DNA from: Sparassis latifolia
Lineage: Eukaryota; Basidiomycota; Agaricomycetes; Polyporales; Sparassidaceae
Reading direction: 5' to 3'
Length of the DNA: 64,000 nt
Assembly: GCA_018466975.1 (NCBI GenBank)
Contig: CM031558.1
Location: 3,100,001-3,164,000 of the forward strand
Shown piece after piece: positions 1-11,954 of the stretch. Both the position numbers and the translations under genes were made by a program. A model generated the notes under the pieces. That model did not search any database. It was given only the letters and a program-made list of their open reading frames with translations, and was not told the origin of the DNA. Position 1 is the stretch's first letter, and each line of letters begins with the position of its first letter.

Positions 1-596
1 GGCCTGACCTGGTCGGTGTGTTTGAATTCGCAATCTACGTATCTGTATTTGCCCTGGTTGATTTTATTTATGAGGATGTAGGTGTGTGCTGGCCATTGAT
101 TTCGCATACGGAGACGACTGGTAAGCGGAACGACGCGATCAAGTTGACTCAAACAGGTACCAAGCGGGAGAGTGCACGCCGGAGTATGATGGTGGACGAG
201 CATACGATGGCAGCTCAGGACGCGTCTGACTGTCTGTGGCTCGTCGGTCACAAGTAATGTTCATGCGTTGTTCGCGGGTCGACGTGACATTGTGGCACCC
301 CCTGTGTCCGTATTCCTCCCTGTCTCGACGTACTAGATTATCCAGGAGAGGTGCACCATTCAGCGCAGCACCATCCATCCATGCACTGACGTGCCGCAAT
401 TCCACATCCTCTCGTGTCTCAAGAAATCAAATCTCGTCTGTTCCTTAGAATCAACATTATCATCATGATAGTCCTCGCATTTTTGATGAAGAATCTAACT
501 ATATGGACTTAGCTCTCTAAGCATTACAATGTGATATACAACCTGACGACATTCTCCAGATATCAGACATTCGGACAGCAATTGAAAGCAACGAAA

Positions 597-3500
597 TCAC
601 ACCCAAGCGCAGAAGGCATCCACTTTCACAGACTCCACATGATTTTCCCAACCGGAGAACGACGCCCGGGGGAAGACATGCAGCACGTCTCCTGGACGAA
701 AAGTGTCCATCCACTCCGCAAGTTCGGGCGTCTCGTTGTGCGCAGCCCATGTGTTAATGTGTACACGACTTTCTGATGACCCATGCACATTTGTTTGGAT
801 CATGTGCCGTCGTGGCTCTTCTCGCTGCGGGCCATCAGAAGCAGTGAACTGCTGCCCCGCCTCAAACCAGGTATATGAATAGCGGTACGAGCCGTGTGCC
901 CAGCGGTTGTCGCTCCAACCTGCTCCCGGAGACACCAAGTAAACATCTGGAGAACATCCGATTGTTTGCTCTACACACCTTGATCATGCGACTTTGTCTC
1001 GAAAATCACTCTGCGCAGGGGTAGATGTGGACGGCCAGTAACCTCGATTGAGACGTAAGGTGTCTCGATGGTTTTGTCGACGATAATATAATCTTCGCGG
1101 CTGACGGACGAACGGACCCAGTACTCGGCATAGTCTAGGATTGAACAGATAATATCCACGGGAAGACGTAGAGCCTTATGCATCATATCCCGCACTCGGA
1201 AGACATCATTTGAAGACTCTGGCACATGAAAATTCGCTTCAGGCAATTCGGCGAGATTATTTTGTAAAATCGGAAACCAAGGCTCCGAGGCCGCCCATTC
1301 ACATTGATCGGGTGAAAGATGACCAAAGTCTTTGGCGCTGGCCCCGTGGTCAAGCAGGTACTGTATAATATCGGTCGACCGGAGAGTGAATGCAATCTCG
1401 AGCGGGGTCTTCCCCGAACGACGGTGGTCGCTCACGGTGCATCCCGCCTCTACGAGAGCTCGTACACAATCGAGTGAAGATCCTTCCACGGCGTAGTGGA
1501 GAGCTGTCTTTGCATCCCCTGCTGTCATGTTGGCGTCGACCCCACGGCGGATAAGCTCCTCCAGCATGGGCGTCTGCCCGTTGAACGCTGCAAGGAATAT
1601 GAGAGAATAGCCCATAGATCCCCCGGGTAATTCCAGCTTAGCCCCATGCTCGAGCAACATCGCGAAAATCTCCGCCCGCCCTAGCTGGACCGCAAAGAGG
1701 AGCGGGGAGACGACCTGCCCAGCACCGGCATAATGATTGCGCGTGGTCTTGTTAACGTCTGCACCAAGCTCAATGAGCAGCGCGGCCATCTCCCTCAGAT
1801 TCTTGAACGTCGCGAGAGTCAACGGCGTACCGTAGCCTTCAATCTCGGTGTCTATCAACGTGGGATTGTTTCTGATCATGCGACGGGTTACCCACTGGAG
1901 GCTGCAAGTAATTAGCTCGTAGAGCGGGGTAACGGCGACTGACGGAAGTCTGTCTCGGACGATGTAGCCTTCGAAGCTGAGGCCAGGGAAGTCATGCATG
2001 TGGAACACTTGACGGAACGCAAGGTACCTCTCGCGGTAGTCCTGATCAATGAGAAGGTTCTTCATAAGCGTGAATATTTCGTCGTCTTCTTCGACCGACT
2101 GCACGTGCAAGAACGACTGGACCGCTGCATACCAGAAGAACGGATGCTGTGCTTCTCTGTCGGACAGTTCGTTGCGGCTTTCACATTGTCCGCTGTCGAA
2201 ATCGTCAAGCAGAAGGTAAGTCAGCGACAGGAGGGCGAGTTCGCGCCGGGCTTTGGGCAGTAAGATGTAGTACTGCTGCAGTGAACTGTCTGCCAAGTAG
2301 TTCGAAAGAAGGAATTCCTACACAGTATCAGTGAACATATAGGAGAATTTCAACCGATGTCACGCACCTGAACCGAGTAATGCGAGACACTGACGATGTC
2401 AGTTGAATCGTCGTAGTCGACCAGGCTGCTGCAAATCTCCAGAATATCGTGTTTATCCAATACGCGAGCGTCGTCGTTGAGGCTCTCGCTTCCCACTTCG
2501 ATCATGATTGCTTCTTCCACTTCCACAAGTTTCAGGGGGCGGAGAGCTGAGACAAGCCAGAGTAAAGTCTTCTTTGCGATCAACGCAGACTCCTCTCCTT
2601 CGTCTTCGATCCGCTTCAAAATCCTTTCGTACGTCGGATACAAGCCACGCGGTAGAGTGCGCAGTGCCTCACGAATACTCTGCCTAGTCCGTCGAGTGAT
2701 GATGAAGTCTAGCTGGCATTGCACCCAGCGAAACCTAGGTACCATTAAAATTAGATGGAAGTTTAAGAGAGCGGTGCATATCCTCGACTCACATTCCGTC
2801 TGCCTTGTGCAGCAGAGCAGACCCAAGCTCGGCTTTAAGCTCGCTATCCAGCCTACGCAGCCTCGGCTCGGTCTCGAGTTTCTGCATGATATGCGTTTGA
2901 ATATCCGCGTACACATTCTCAAACTCGTGCGACAGGGAGATCGTGGGGAAATCTTCGAAGGCACCCACGATATCCTGCTCGCGTCGGCTCGAGACGAGCC
3001 ACCGCACGCTCGCCTGTTGGACAAGGCGAGGGATGAACTCGAGGAGCCAGCGGCGGTCGACACACTCATCGAGCGCATCGAGGACGATGATGGCCTTCCG
3101 CTCGCCAATCGCGCGTAGCACCAGCGACTGCAGCAGCTCGATGTCGTCAGGCGGGCTCTTGCTCGCCTTCTTTCGCTTCAGGAGATCCTCGAAGGTGTCG
3201 ACGGAGTCATCGTCGATCGTCGCCATAAAGAGTGTCAGCAGCGTGCGGAGCACCGTAACTGGGTTGGCGCTCTTGGAGTCGCTGAAGTCGCAGTAATAGT
3301 AGGCGAGGATCGCCTCCTCATCGCCACCGCTGCAGGATGATTTCAACTCATCAATCACCGTGGACCTGTCCACAAAAATCAGTCGGGGGAATTATCAAGG
3401 CTGTAATCAAAAACCTTACATCAAAATAGTTTTCCCACTTCCGGCTGTCGTTGAAGTAGAATTAGGATGGGATTACGTCCAAAGCAAGCGAGGAGCGCTC

Positions 3501-4307
3501 ACGAATGCCGTGCAGCCAAAGGAATCCTCTGTTTGAGGAGCGCCATTCCCTGAACAGCTTATTGTCAAGCAGCCAGGTGCCCGTCCCCGGCTGACGAATG
3601 CGCGAGGACGACTCATGCTTCACGTCAACATCAAGCGGAGACAACCACTTGATGAGGTCGCGGATATCCATCTCTATTAAAACGCGTGTGAGCAGAAGTA
3701 ATCGAGGTGGACATTATGTCCTTACGTAGTTCTTGCCGCGCCTTTTCATCCTTCACGCGCTGCTGCTCCTTCTTGACGTCCTCCACCGAGTTTCCCAGGT
3801 GCATCAATGAGTCGCTAAACGCAATCAGCTTTCTGCGGTGAACCAACACAGGGAAAGCGCAACATACGCAGAATTCAACGAAAGCGCGAGAATAAAATGC
3901 GTCTTGTGCCTCTCCAGCCTCTGCACAAACTCCATCAAATCCTTCTCCTGGAATGGCCACAGCATACGCCGGTCCACCCGCATGCGCTTATCACCATCGC
4001 GCGCAAGCCACGCACACAATTCGTCGATCGTCGCCCTGCAGCTCTCGAGCGGGCCCCCAGTCCCGCCGAGGAACGCGATGATCTTGAGGGTATGGTTTGA
4101 CGAGAAGTCGTCTTGCCCCTGCAGGCCGTCGAGCACGACCTTCGCATGTCCGAGTGTCCCACCGATGGCAGAGAGCTCCTGGAGGAGCCTATCGCACGCC
4201 GCGGGTGCGCCCTTTACGCTCGCGGCGTACTTGTACACTGCGATCGTCGCGCTGCCGACCACCTGCAGCACGCCGAGGATCGCCGAGAGCGACGATATTC
4301 CGTCCAT
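597..4307 (-). CDS. NACHT-ankyrin STAND (NLR-like) protein
   Basis: Eight exons join into a 1123-residue open frame: 4307-3868, 3832-3726, 3673-3503, 3444-3420, 3365-2793, 2734-2368, 2317-979 and 946-597. Residues 1-180 are a helical N-terminal domain of the kind fungal NLRs use as effector or adaptor. The NACHT NTPase follows, with Walker A GIPGSGKT at about 238-245 (split by an intron) and Walker B IIVLDALDE at 340-348. A winged-helix-like region comes next, then ankyrin repeats at roughly 720-890 and a conserved-looking C-terminal tail rich in Trp and Phe. STAND proteins are known as signal-sensing NTPases in non-self recognition and programmed cell death; the ligand here is unknown. The 25-nt exon at 3444-3420 and a 32-nt last intron (978-947) are unusual, but the frame stays open through both. 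The gene looks intact. Start: first ATG of the hydrophobic N-terminal helix. Confidence 0.85.
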
Positions 4308-4689
4308 GGCGCGGGGTGGAGCGTACTAGTGGGTTACAGAGGCCTACTAATTCCGGTCAAGGAGCTGAGATTTGGCATCTCTGGTGGAAGGGTGCATATA
4401 TGTATGTATCTTACCGTCGAAGCGCTGGTAGGCGCCGCTGATTGGGAGGCAGTGTTCGAGGGCGCGGTCGAGACGTAAGTTACTGTCTGCAAAGATTTCA
4501 TCAGGAAACCATCAGCGTTCCTCGAACTCCCATGATCCAGGCGCCGATGCATTGGCGCCGATAGACGCTGGGGAAACTGGCGTCGTCGACACAAACGCTG
4601 GGGAAAGCGAAAGAAAAAGTTACGCAGTCTTCACCTGCGCAACGACTTCGCCCGTTTCTTCAGGCGATACAAGTCCATTAGCCTGCTTC
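4308..4689. other. Intergenic, upstream of STAND gene
   Basis: No coding frame, repeat or clear promoter box was recognised. It should contain the STAND promoter, which would read leftwards. Confidence 0.4.
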
Positions 4690-5475
4690 TATACCAGCTA
4701 AATTCAGAACGTTAGACGTTTCTCGACGAAACTCACCTCCCGACCTTTGTTCGCGGAGCAGCACTTTAGTGTGGGACGAACGACCTAAACCAAATGCGGA
4801 ACCTCAAGCGGCTCGCCGGATAGCCTGTGTGCAGACTGACATCGAGAGTTCTCGCATTGGCATCTACCCTGAAGAGAGCCGAGAAGATCCCTATGAGCTC
4901 TTTCATGGCTTGGGGAATATGTTTATGGTTCTCAAAGGGTGACATGGTTGCCAGCATCTGATGACGGAGGGTTGACCGCATATTGACTGCTTGCCCAATT
5001 CGGCGTAAGTCTGTCTGTTCCGCACTAAAGCGCTGCGCCACAAACAAAAATCGGGAGGTGAGTTAGGACCCTGGATAATCCCCACAAAGGTCGTCGCCAA
5101 ATCCGGACAGATTTTTGCGAAAATCGACCTCACGCCGTCGTCATGTCCGGACAAATGGACCCCCTAAGGACCATGTAGCCGTCGTACTATCCGGACATGG
5201 AACTGTTCTGGGGCAAAAATCACCGGAAAATCGCCGGAAAAAGCCGAAAAAGGCTAAAAATAGCCACAAATTGCCTAAAATGGACGTCTCCAGAGCGAGG
5301 ATGTCGCTATTTCCGGACAAAAAACTCCCTAAACCGGCCAAAAATGGGCCGGACAGATTTTTGTAAATTGGGGGGGTTTTGGCGACGACCTTTGGGGGGA
5401 TTATCCAGGGTCCTGGTGAGTTTCGTCGCAAAACGTCTAACGTTCTGAATTTAGCTGACATTTGGAGTATCGGAA
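4690..5475. repeat. Imperfect inverted repeat of an exon-intron fragment
   Basis: The minus strand from about 4775 to 4690 and the plus strand from about 5020 to 5470 read the same motif. It is a stretch ending TCGGGAG, then GTGAGTTTCGTCG, AACGTCTAACGTTCTGAAT and TTTAGCTG. This resembles an exon, a GTGAGT donor, a CTAAC branch point and a TTTAG acceptor, so the arms look like two head-to-head, diverged copies of one gene piece of unknown identity. The plus-strand arm is interrupted by the MITE at 5065-5414. The minus-strand frame between 5047 and 4766 is open for 93 codons but matches no family I know. Confidence 0.6.
5065..5414. mobile_element. MITE with 8-bp TSD (hAT-like)
   Basis: The two ends are inverted repeats of about 37 bp with one mismatch, both starting AGGACCCTGGATAATCCCC and continuing through AAAGGTCGTCGCC. 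The element is flanked by identical 8-bp direct repeats GGTGAGTT at 5057-5064 and 5415-5422. The interior repeats GGACAGATTTTTG near both ends, is A-rich in the middle, and has no transposase frame. An 8-bp target duplication with short TIRs is the signature of non-autonomous hAT-type elements; the superfamily is inferred from that alone. The uninterrupted sister copy of the target is the other arm of the local inverted repeat (about 4733-4740). Confidence 0.85.
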
Positions 5476-5654
5476 ATGGCCGGACGAAACGGTGGGCTGA
5501 GAGCGCAAGAAGAACTACACTCTTTGCCCCAGGCCTCAAGCTTCGACTTACAAGGCCTCGCCTTCCCCATAATATTGATCCATGTCAGGCTTCGCCAGCC
5601 GCGCCCAGTGGTCCGTGCAGAAGTGCCTTCAGTCGGGTTGGGCCAGAATACCCT

Positions 5655-5967
5655 GCTGAAGAGCTCACAGACGTGGTCCCGCCTCGCAGCAGCGCTAAGC
5701 GACGAACATCGGCTGCTGGGCAGTGTGACGCTCTGCGGGATTTCCAGAGCAGGGGGTAAACGCGTGTGGGGAATGCGCGATAAAAAGGTGAGTCGGAAAC
5801 ACGTTTGTTATCCTCGGCGTTCGGGCCAGACGTTCTCACTTTGTACCCGCGATGCTGCGGCCGCGGATGGTCTCCTTCACACACACGTTGTCCTGTTTCC
5901 GCGCGATACGAGGCGTCAAAGCTCTGCGAAACAGTGGCAAGGGGAACATACGGCTTCTGTGAGGTAA
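5655..5967 (-). repeat. Dispersed repeat, left half (inverted copy)
   Basis: The minus strand of this stretch matches 14529-14846 on the plus strand. Shared blocks include TTACCTCACAGAAGCCGTAT, GAGAACGTCTGGCC and ATCGCGCATTCCCCACACG. In the 15-kb copy this half runs directly into the other half; here it is turned round and separated from it by about 690 bp. Confidence 0.8.
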
Positions 5968-6656
5968 GATACGGGCTACAGCACTCGCTGGGTCTGCGAG
6001 GGACCCACACCGACCGGCGCCAAGTCCGTGGGCCAGCAGGATCAGACGGGTACATGTGGCTGATGAACGAGTCCCCACCGCGAATCATTTGCAACGTTCT
6101 TGAAATTTCACGACAAAGTTAAAGGGCGATGTCCATATCGCGGCGCAGAGCACCCACATGTTCCTCGATGGCCTTATCCGCGCCTTCCTCTGAAAAGAAC
6201 ATGTCGGCCCAGTCCACGCAATCGACCAGCAGGGGGACCGTACAGCTAGGTACCCGATAAGCTCAGCCAAAGGGCCTCGCTTCGAGGAGTTAGGTGTGGG
6301 TCGACGAGACAGAAACGCAAAGCCGGGGAAGATCAGGGTGGCAGCCCGCGATAGACCGCCACCGCCCGCACCGTGCCAACTCCGCAGCGCACCGCCCAGA
6401 TCTCCCGCGTAAGACGCACCGCCTGCCCAGCTGCGCGCGTCAAGTATCGCCGCCGCCATCCCGCTGTACTTCCGGACCTCCGTCGCACCGTATCCCGGTA
6501 TGTCTCACGATGCCAGCGGTGAATCCGTGCCGAGGAAGATGGGGGCTTGGTGCCGCCGGTCGTGGGATGCCATGAATGACGAGCATCAGCGTCGGAGTGC
6601 ACATAGTATCCACAGCCATGGCCAGTCAGAGCAGATCCGATGACCAGTGAGCGAGA
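5968..6656. other. Spacer between the repeat halves
   Basis: GC-rich sequence with overlapping short frames on both strands. No protein family, tandem repeat or RNA was recognised. Confidence 0.4.
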
Positions 6657-7260
6657 GGAGCATGCAGTTCGGGCATACGCACATAAGAACAAACTAGAGC
6701 GAGCAAATGTCGATATTTCACTGAGAATAGCTGCAGAAAAATAAACGCACCGAATTCGGTAATGTTGCTACAGCTGGACATACTTCAGAGTGCGGAGGAG
6801 CCTGGGAGAGACACGGTGTGACATATACGCGTGATCATTACCGTGACACCAGATTTACCAGCACGTCGTACTTGGATCTTGAACTCGCCGTCCGCGTTGC
6901 ACGTCGATAAAGTCACTAGGGCACGTTTTGCCCCATTTTCTAGCACAGTCAGACGGCGGCGTGCGCGACAGTCAGTGCATTTTTGCTTCACCGACCGACA
7001 CGCCGATACTGTATCGAGCAGCCTGGATGGTAAACTGCGGCCCTCCTCTCCTCGGCCAAGCACACTCTCGATTCTGGCACCAGAGCACAGAATAAGAATG
7101 GCGCTGCACTACATCGTGGTATAACGCTGATAACCCATAGAATTGCAGAACGACAGAATCGATGCGGTGTAACTGTGTAAGCAAGGAGAATCCACGTGAA
7201 TAGTAGATATTTGACCAGGCTGAAGAGGGCTCCGACCTCGTCAGCGAGGAGTCGCCGAAG
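6657..7260 (+). repeat. Dispersed repeat, right half
   Basis: Matches 14849-15440 in the same orientation. Shared blocks include TGTGACATATACGCGTGATC, GCAGCCTGGATGGTAAACTG and GATAACCCATAGA. No open frame is kept between the two copies, so this is probably a decayed transposable element or other non-coding repeat. Confidence 0.8.
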
Positions 7261-7714
7261 CATCCTAGACAAATAGAGTCGAAATCGCCGCGAATGGTGA
7301 GGACGCCGTATACGCGTGGACGAACGTGTGTCGGAGTGAACTGTAGGTGTGCCGACGGCGGGCCGGGTTACGAGCATGATGAGGGGAACTACGACTTTTG
7401 CAGCTCCAGCTGTACGGTGCAGATGTCGCGGTGACTGCATATCAGCTAGCGCCTCGAGAATCGAAGGTGAGACGGTGTGATATCCAACATGCAACGTCTG
7501 AAGCCTGTTTAACCGGACGATGACCTCTGGAAAGTGGGAGGGTAGTGGACAAGATAGGAAAGGTTTACGCAAGGAGGACGTCTGTTGCACGAGAGGATTG
7601 GCATGTCAACCGAGAACCTGTGAAGGCGTGAGAGTGAAAAGAGCGGGCCACGTCTAGTCGCCCAAAGGCAGACTACAAAATCAGTCCTACGAGAGGTGGG
7701 AGGGACGGACTGAT

Positions 7715-7844
7715 ACCCAGTTTTTCCGGAGTCCGTTGGTGTGATTGCGAGGACATCAGCTCCATCTAGCGTTTTGCAGACACCTTCGAGCTGATAGTCA
7801 TCGAGGTCATAGTGTAGAGATTTAGCCAGGATCTGATGGCACAA
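7715..7844 (-). pseudogene. DEAD/RecQ-like helicase N-terminal shard
   Basis: The minus-strand frame reads HYDLDDYQLEGVCKTLDG and then a Walker-A-like ITPTDSGKT. This resembles the Q motif and motif I of a RecQ-like helicase family common in Agaricomycetes. The usual TGSGKT has become TDSGKT, and downstream the frame loses all helicase likeness within about 20 residues. It is a remnant. It is not closely similar to the intact helicase at 54.9-60.4 kb. Confidence 0.55.
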
Positions 7845-9348
7845 GAGCGGACCTTCAGGCGAGCTGAATTCAAAAGAATGTGGCCGGCCCTGAGGCGTAC
7901 CTCCCGCGCAAGGAGCTTAGGACCGTTGGCAACCACCCCCTGAAGGCGGTCTGGGAGGACAACCTCGCTCTTCGGATCCACAGCATCTTCGAGTCCAAGG
8001 GGGTGAAGTGGACGAGCACGGACGTCGCTCGCATCGGTTTCGTCGGAGAGTCCGTCGCCCCCGTCGTCGTCTGGATCGGCGTCAAGCCTGACACCCTCTG
8101 CGGCGAAGACGGTCTCGCGGTTGCCAAGGAGTGCAAGCAGCTTCTCGTGGCGAACGAGATCCTCGACGTCGAAGTCGAGATCCGCGAGTCGGTCGTGACC
8201 CGCTACGTCGGCCCCACACTCCGGAAGCGCGCCCGCTCGTTCGACCCCGCTGCCGAGCTGCTCGAGCCCCTGACCTCCACCCTTGGTCTCTCCATCTGCA
8301 ACACCAGCACCCCCTGGGCCGAGGGCACCGGCGGCTTTTACGTCACCGGCGACGACTCCAAGCTGTATCTCGTTACTGCCCGCCACGTTGTGTTCAAACC
8401 AAACCGAGCGGACAACGACACGTACGAGCGTAAGTTCTCCAGTCAGCCTCGTGTCGACGTCGCCCTCTTCGGCACTGCCGCCTTCAACAGATACGTCGAG
8501 CGGATCAAGCGAGCCATCGGAGAGAAGGCGATGATCCTCGAATTCCAGGAGAGGCGTGTCAAGGAGGCCGTGGAAGGTCATGATGGAATGGACGCGGACG
8601 ACGCGGCGCGGGTGCGCGCTAATGCGGAGGGACTCGTGAAGGAGGCGGAGGAGGCGATCGTGGCTTTCAAGAAACTCCTCGACGACGTCGAGGAGGGCTG
8701 GGCAAACATCGACAACCGCCTCCTAGGCTACGTCCGCTTCTCCCCTCCCATCGAACTTGGTGAAGTATACCCAGGACTACGCCCTCGTCGAGATCGACAG
8801 CTCCAAGATCGACGCCGCCAGCTTCACCCGCAACGCCATCGACCTCGGTAACCAGATCGGGCCCGCCGAGTTCGCTCGTTTGATGTTCCCCAACCCCGAG
8901 AACCGCCACGCCTTCGAGTACCCGACCAACGGCCTCTTCAAGGTCCAGGGTATCATCTCAGACGAAGAGATGCGCCCCCACCATCTTGGACCAGAACGAC
9001 GATCCGTGCCTCATCGTCATGCAGCGCGGCAATACCACTGGTCTGACCGTCGGCCGCGCTAACGACATCCTTTCTTACGTGTGCAACTACTTCGACGACG
9101 GCGACACTCAGACCTCAAAGGAATGGGCCATCTTCTCTTACGACAACAAGTCCGGCCCCTTCTCCGACAAGGGCGACTCCGGCTCGGGCATCGTCGACTG
9201 CCTTGGACGTCTCGGCGGTCTCCTCACCGGTGGCGATGGCCTTACCGAGTCCTCCAACGTTACCTATGCCACCCCCATTTCCTTCATCCTCGACAGCCTC
9301 AAGGCCAACGGGTACAACGTCACCGTCGAGGCGACTCTCAGCGCCTAG
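7836..9348 (+). pseudogene. Trypsin-like serine-protease-fold protein, frame-broken
   Basis: Three reading frames carry one protein: 7880-~8760, ~8757-8975 and ~8986-9348. The catalytic-triad contexts of a chymotrypsin-fold protease are visible: TARHVVF (His), QDYALVEID (Asp) and DKGDSGSGIVD (Ser). A helical insertion lies between His and Asp. I know this as a recurrent uncharacterised basidiomycete family. The frame changes near 8755-8765 and 8970-8985 are too close for introns. The second fits a 2-nt loss in a CGCGCC run. The N-terminus also needs a frame change between the ATG at 7836 and codon 7880. This is either a recent pseudogene or an assembly with indel errors; the catalytic residues themselves are intact. 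No signal peptide was seen. Confidence 0.65.
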
Positions 9349-9409
9349 GCGTTGTCGCGAAGTTTACTCGATGGACGTTGGCGAGGTGGCGAGAGGTGGA
9401 GCCGTCTCA

Positions 9410-9435
9410 ATTATTATTATTATTATTATTATTCT
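9410..9435. repeat. (ATT)n microsatellite
   Basis: About eight ATT units just downstream of the protease-like gene, perhaps within its 3' UTR region. Confidence 0.9.
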
Positions 9436-11954
9436 CAGCCCCCTTCCTGCCTGTTTTATGCCTTCTTCTACCCCCTCCTTACTGTCCTGCGATGACTTCT
9501 TCTACCCTTCTTTATCTCTTTATGACTCGGTTGTCGGTGGAGACGGATGCTTTGGCTGGTCGACTTGCTGTTCGGGTTCGTCTCATTGCCTCTTGTCTCA
9601 TCCCCTTCACGCACTGACGACGGCCTTTTTCAGCGTCCAGCTCCACCTTGTGCAGGATTTGGCATATGCAAGCTTTCGACTGGTCTTGTTACGGTAGCTC
9701 CTTCTCTCCCAGAATATCGACGACTAGCCTTTGACCACTATACCCCCCCTGCGCCCCCTCCTTTTGGACACTCGTACTTGACCACTTTTGATGAAATATC
9801 ATTATGACTTTGTGTTTTAACTCGCGCGTGACGAACTGAGTTCCCAGATCCGTGCCAAGTCCCCTTAAGTGTCTCTTTTCGGCTTGCGACGTCGCCGCGC
9901 TGGCTGTTGCGTCTCCTTGACCGCTTCGTCGTCGTGACTTGCTCGTGTGGTTTCGCCCCCGAGACATTGCTGTGGCGCCTTCGCCTAGGTGACTTCTCGC
10001 CGTCTGTTTCCCTTGACTTGTCTGACTAGATCGTCGTCTGGGCTTGTCGATGTATAGTTTCCGTCCTCGAATCGTCACTATTAACCTATTGTAGGTTTGT
10101 TCTTTCGATCGTGGCCTGTTTACCTTCGTTTTGCGCGGACTTCGTTCTACGCTCATACTCTGCAGCTCGTTCTACGACCTCGCGATTGATGCGAAGCAAA
10201 CTCGGCAGCGCCCGCCCGTCCAACGCGACGACGTTGGGTCGACTTATCGACCGCTCGAACTATCTCGTATGCTTATGTAACGACAGCCAACGATACTCCT
10301 CGGGCAAGACACGGTCGGCCTTGATTGGCTGGACGTACGTGTGCGAAGGCGGTGGAACTTCTGCTTCGACTTCTGCGCACGGCGTTGGCGTTGCACATCT
10401 ATGCTGCGTTGTGCTCTTTCGCGTCCGTGCGTTTTCACTGGCACCGTTGTGGGACTGGTTGCCGATGGTTAATGTGTCGTGGAAGGACACGGAGAACCCC
10501 GGCAACGGCTGACACGCTGGCCGACTTTTGTTCTGGTCGTTCCCATCCGCCCCACTAGTTTCAGTGCCCCCGCATCTCACGTCCGTTTCCCCAACCTGTT
10601 GTCGACGGCCGCGGCCTGTTATCATTCCGAACCCTTCTTGGCCACTCTTGAGCGGACCGCAGCCCTGCACGTCAGTGCCCTCCCTATCCCCGCCAGGGAA
10701 GGGACTGGATGGTGCGGTGCCGCGCTCTGAGCTCTGGCATCGAGTACCTCCGACCACGCGAAGCACGAAGAGCTAGGGTGCGCAAAGCGTCGCCGGCGGA
10801 AAATCTGCGCTGAGTTGCAGAGCCGACGTCTCTTGATGTGTGCATGGTGGCAACGTCGAGCACGTCGCCGGTTTGCTTGATGAGACGGCATGCGAGCTCG
10901 GGGGCTCGCTCTGCTTCATGACTTGGTTCGAGTCGGAGGTAGTGTCTGTCGAGAGCGAGGACTTGCGGCATGATCTCATGGACGAGTAAACTGCGCCAGC
11001 AAATACGACACCCGCAGCCTGCTGCCTTGTCCAAAGAGATTCGAGTTCGGGACGTAGAGGCTCGGCAGGATGCACTGCCAGAAGAGGGGTGGACGAAGGC
11101 GCTGGTAGACTCTCTCTCGGCGGCTCCATCCTGCTGTCTCATCCGCTCCTCCACCGCCGCCGCCGTGTAGATGCGGCGGGTCATGTTGGTATGTTCCCTC
11201 TGCCTGAGCGCCTTGTATAGCGCGTTCGGATATTTCGTCTTCCCCCCTAATCGGGCTTTCTCCGATCGAGCTTTTGCACGAGAAAAAAAAACGAGGGTAA
11301 CTTGTACGGCGTTACGACTCCGTTCGAGAACTTGGTTCTTTACCGCGGGCGTTCCGCACGATGTTCTGAGCAGAGGGCGTAGTGGCTGGCTAGGGCAGCG
11401 CAGCGCGACGGGATTGTTCGGCTGCATGTTCGTCGTGGACGGAAGGGCGAGGTGGGTGGCTGCGAGCGACCTCCGGGTTTATAACTTGTGAAGCCGTACG
11501 TAGTGCGGGACGGGTAAGTTACGAGGGTGGTGAGGGTTCCGCTGAGCCTCCTTGGTCGTCGGTGGCTGTTAGATGATCGGCGGAAGCTTGCTTGGACATA
11601 TAATATAGTGCGGTTGGGTGGCCCGGCACGGCGAGCGAGGCGATCGACCTCCCGACGATCCTGGGTACCCAGGACGGGATCGCGGCGCCGGCGAGATCTC
11701 AGCCGTCCCTGCTCTTTGTGCAACTCGACCGGGGGGGGGGGGGGCCATCGGATGGAAAGACTCCGTGGCTGGGAAGAGGAGATAGCCGATACCGAACACG
11801 AACGCCACTTAAAAACCTGACCGGTCCTCTTCTAGAGCATGGCTCGTAGTCTCGACATTCATCTTCCACCATGTTGGTCTTAACCCGCACTCTTCGTCGT
11901 CCTACCTATCCCCCCTTGTTCAACATCTCGGACCCCCTTTTTTTCGCAGTGGCT
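9436..11954. other. No recognisable gene
   Basis: GC-rich with pyrimidine runs. Long frames exist (for example minus 11427-10684 and minus 10156-9689), but their composition looks like antisense or noise and no motif was found. It lies 3' of the LINE fragment and may be decayed transposon sequence. Confidence 0.4.

Noticed and set aside
7766..8581. 271-codon minus-strand frame opposite the protease-like gene
   Set aside because: It is the antisense shadow of a GC-rich coding frame and has no motif.
10684..11427. 247-codon minus-strand frame
   Set aside because: No domain recognised, composition Arg/Ser/Ala-rich like antisense noise, and it lies in a repeat-decayed zone.
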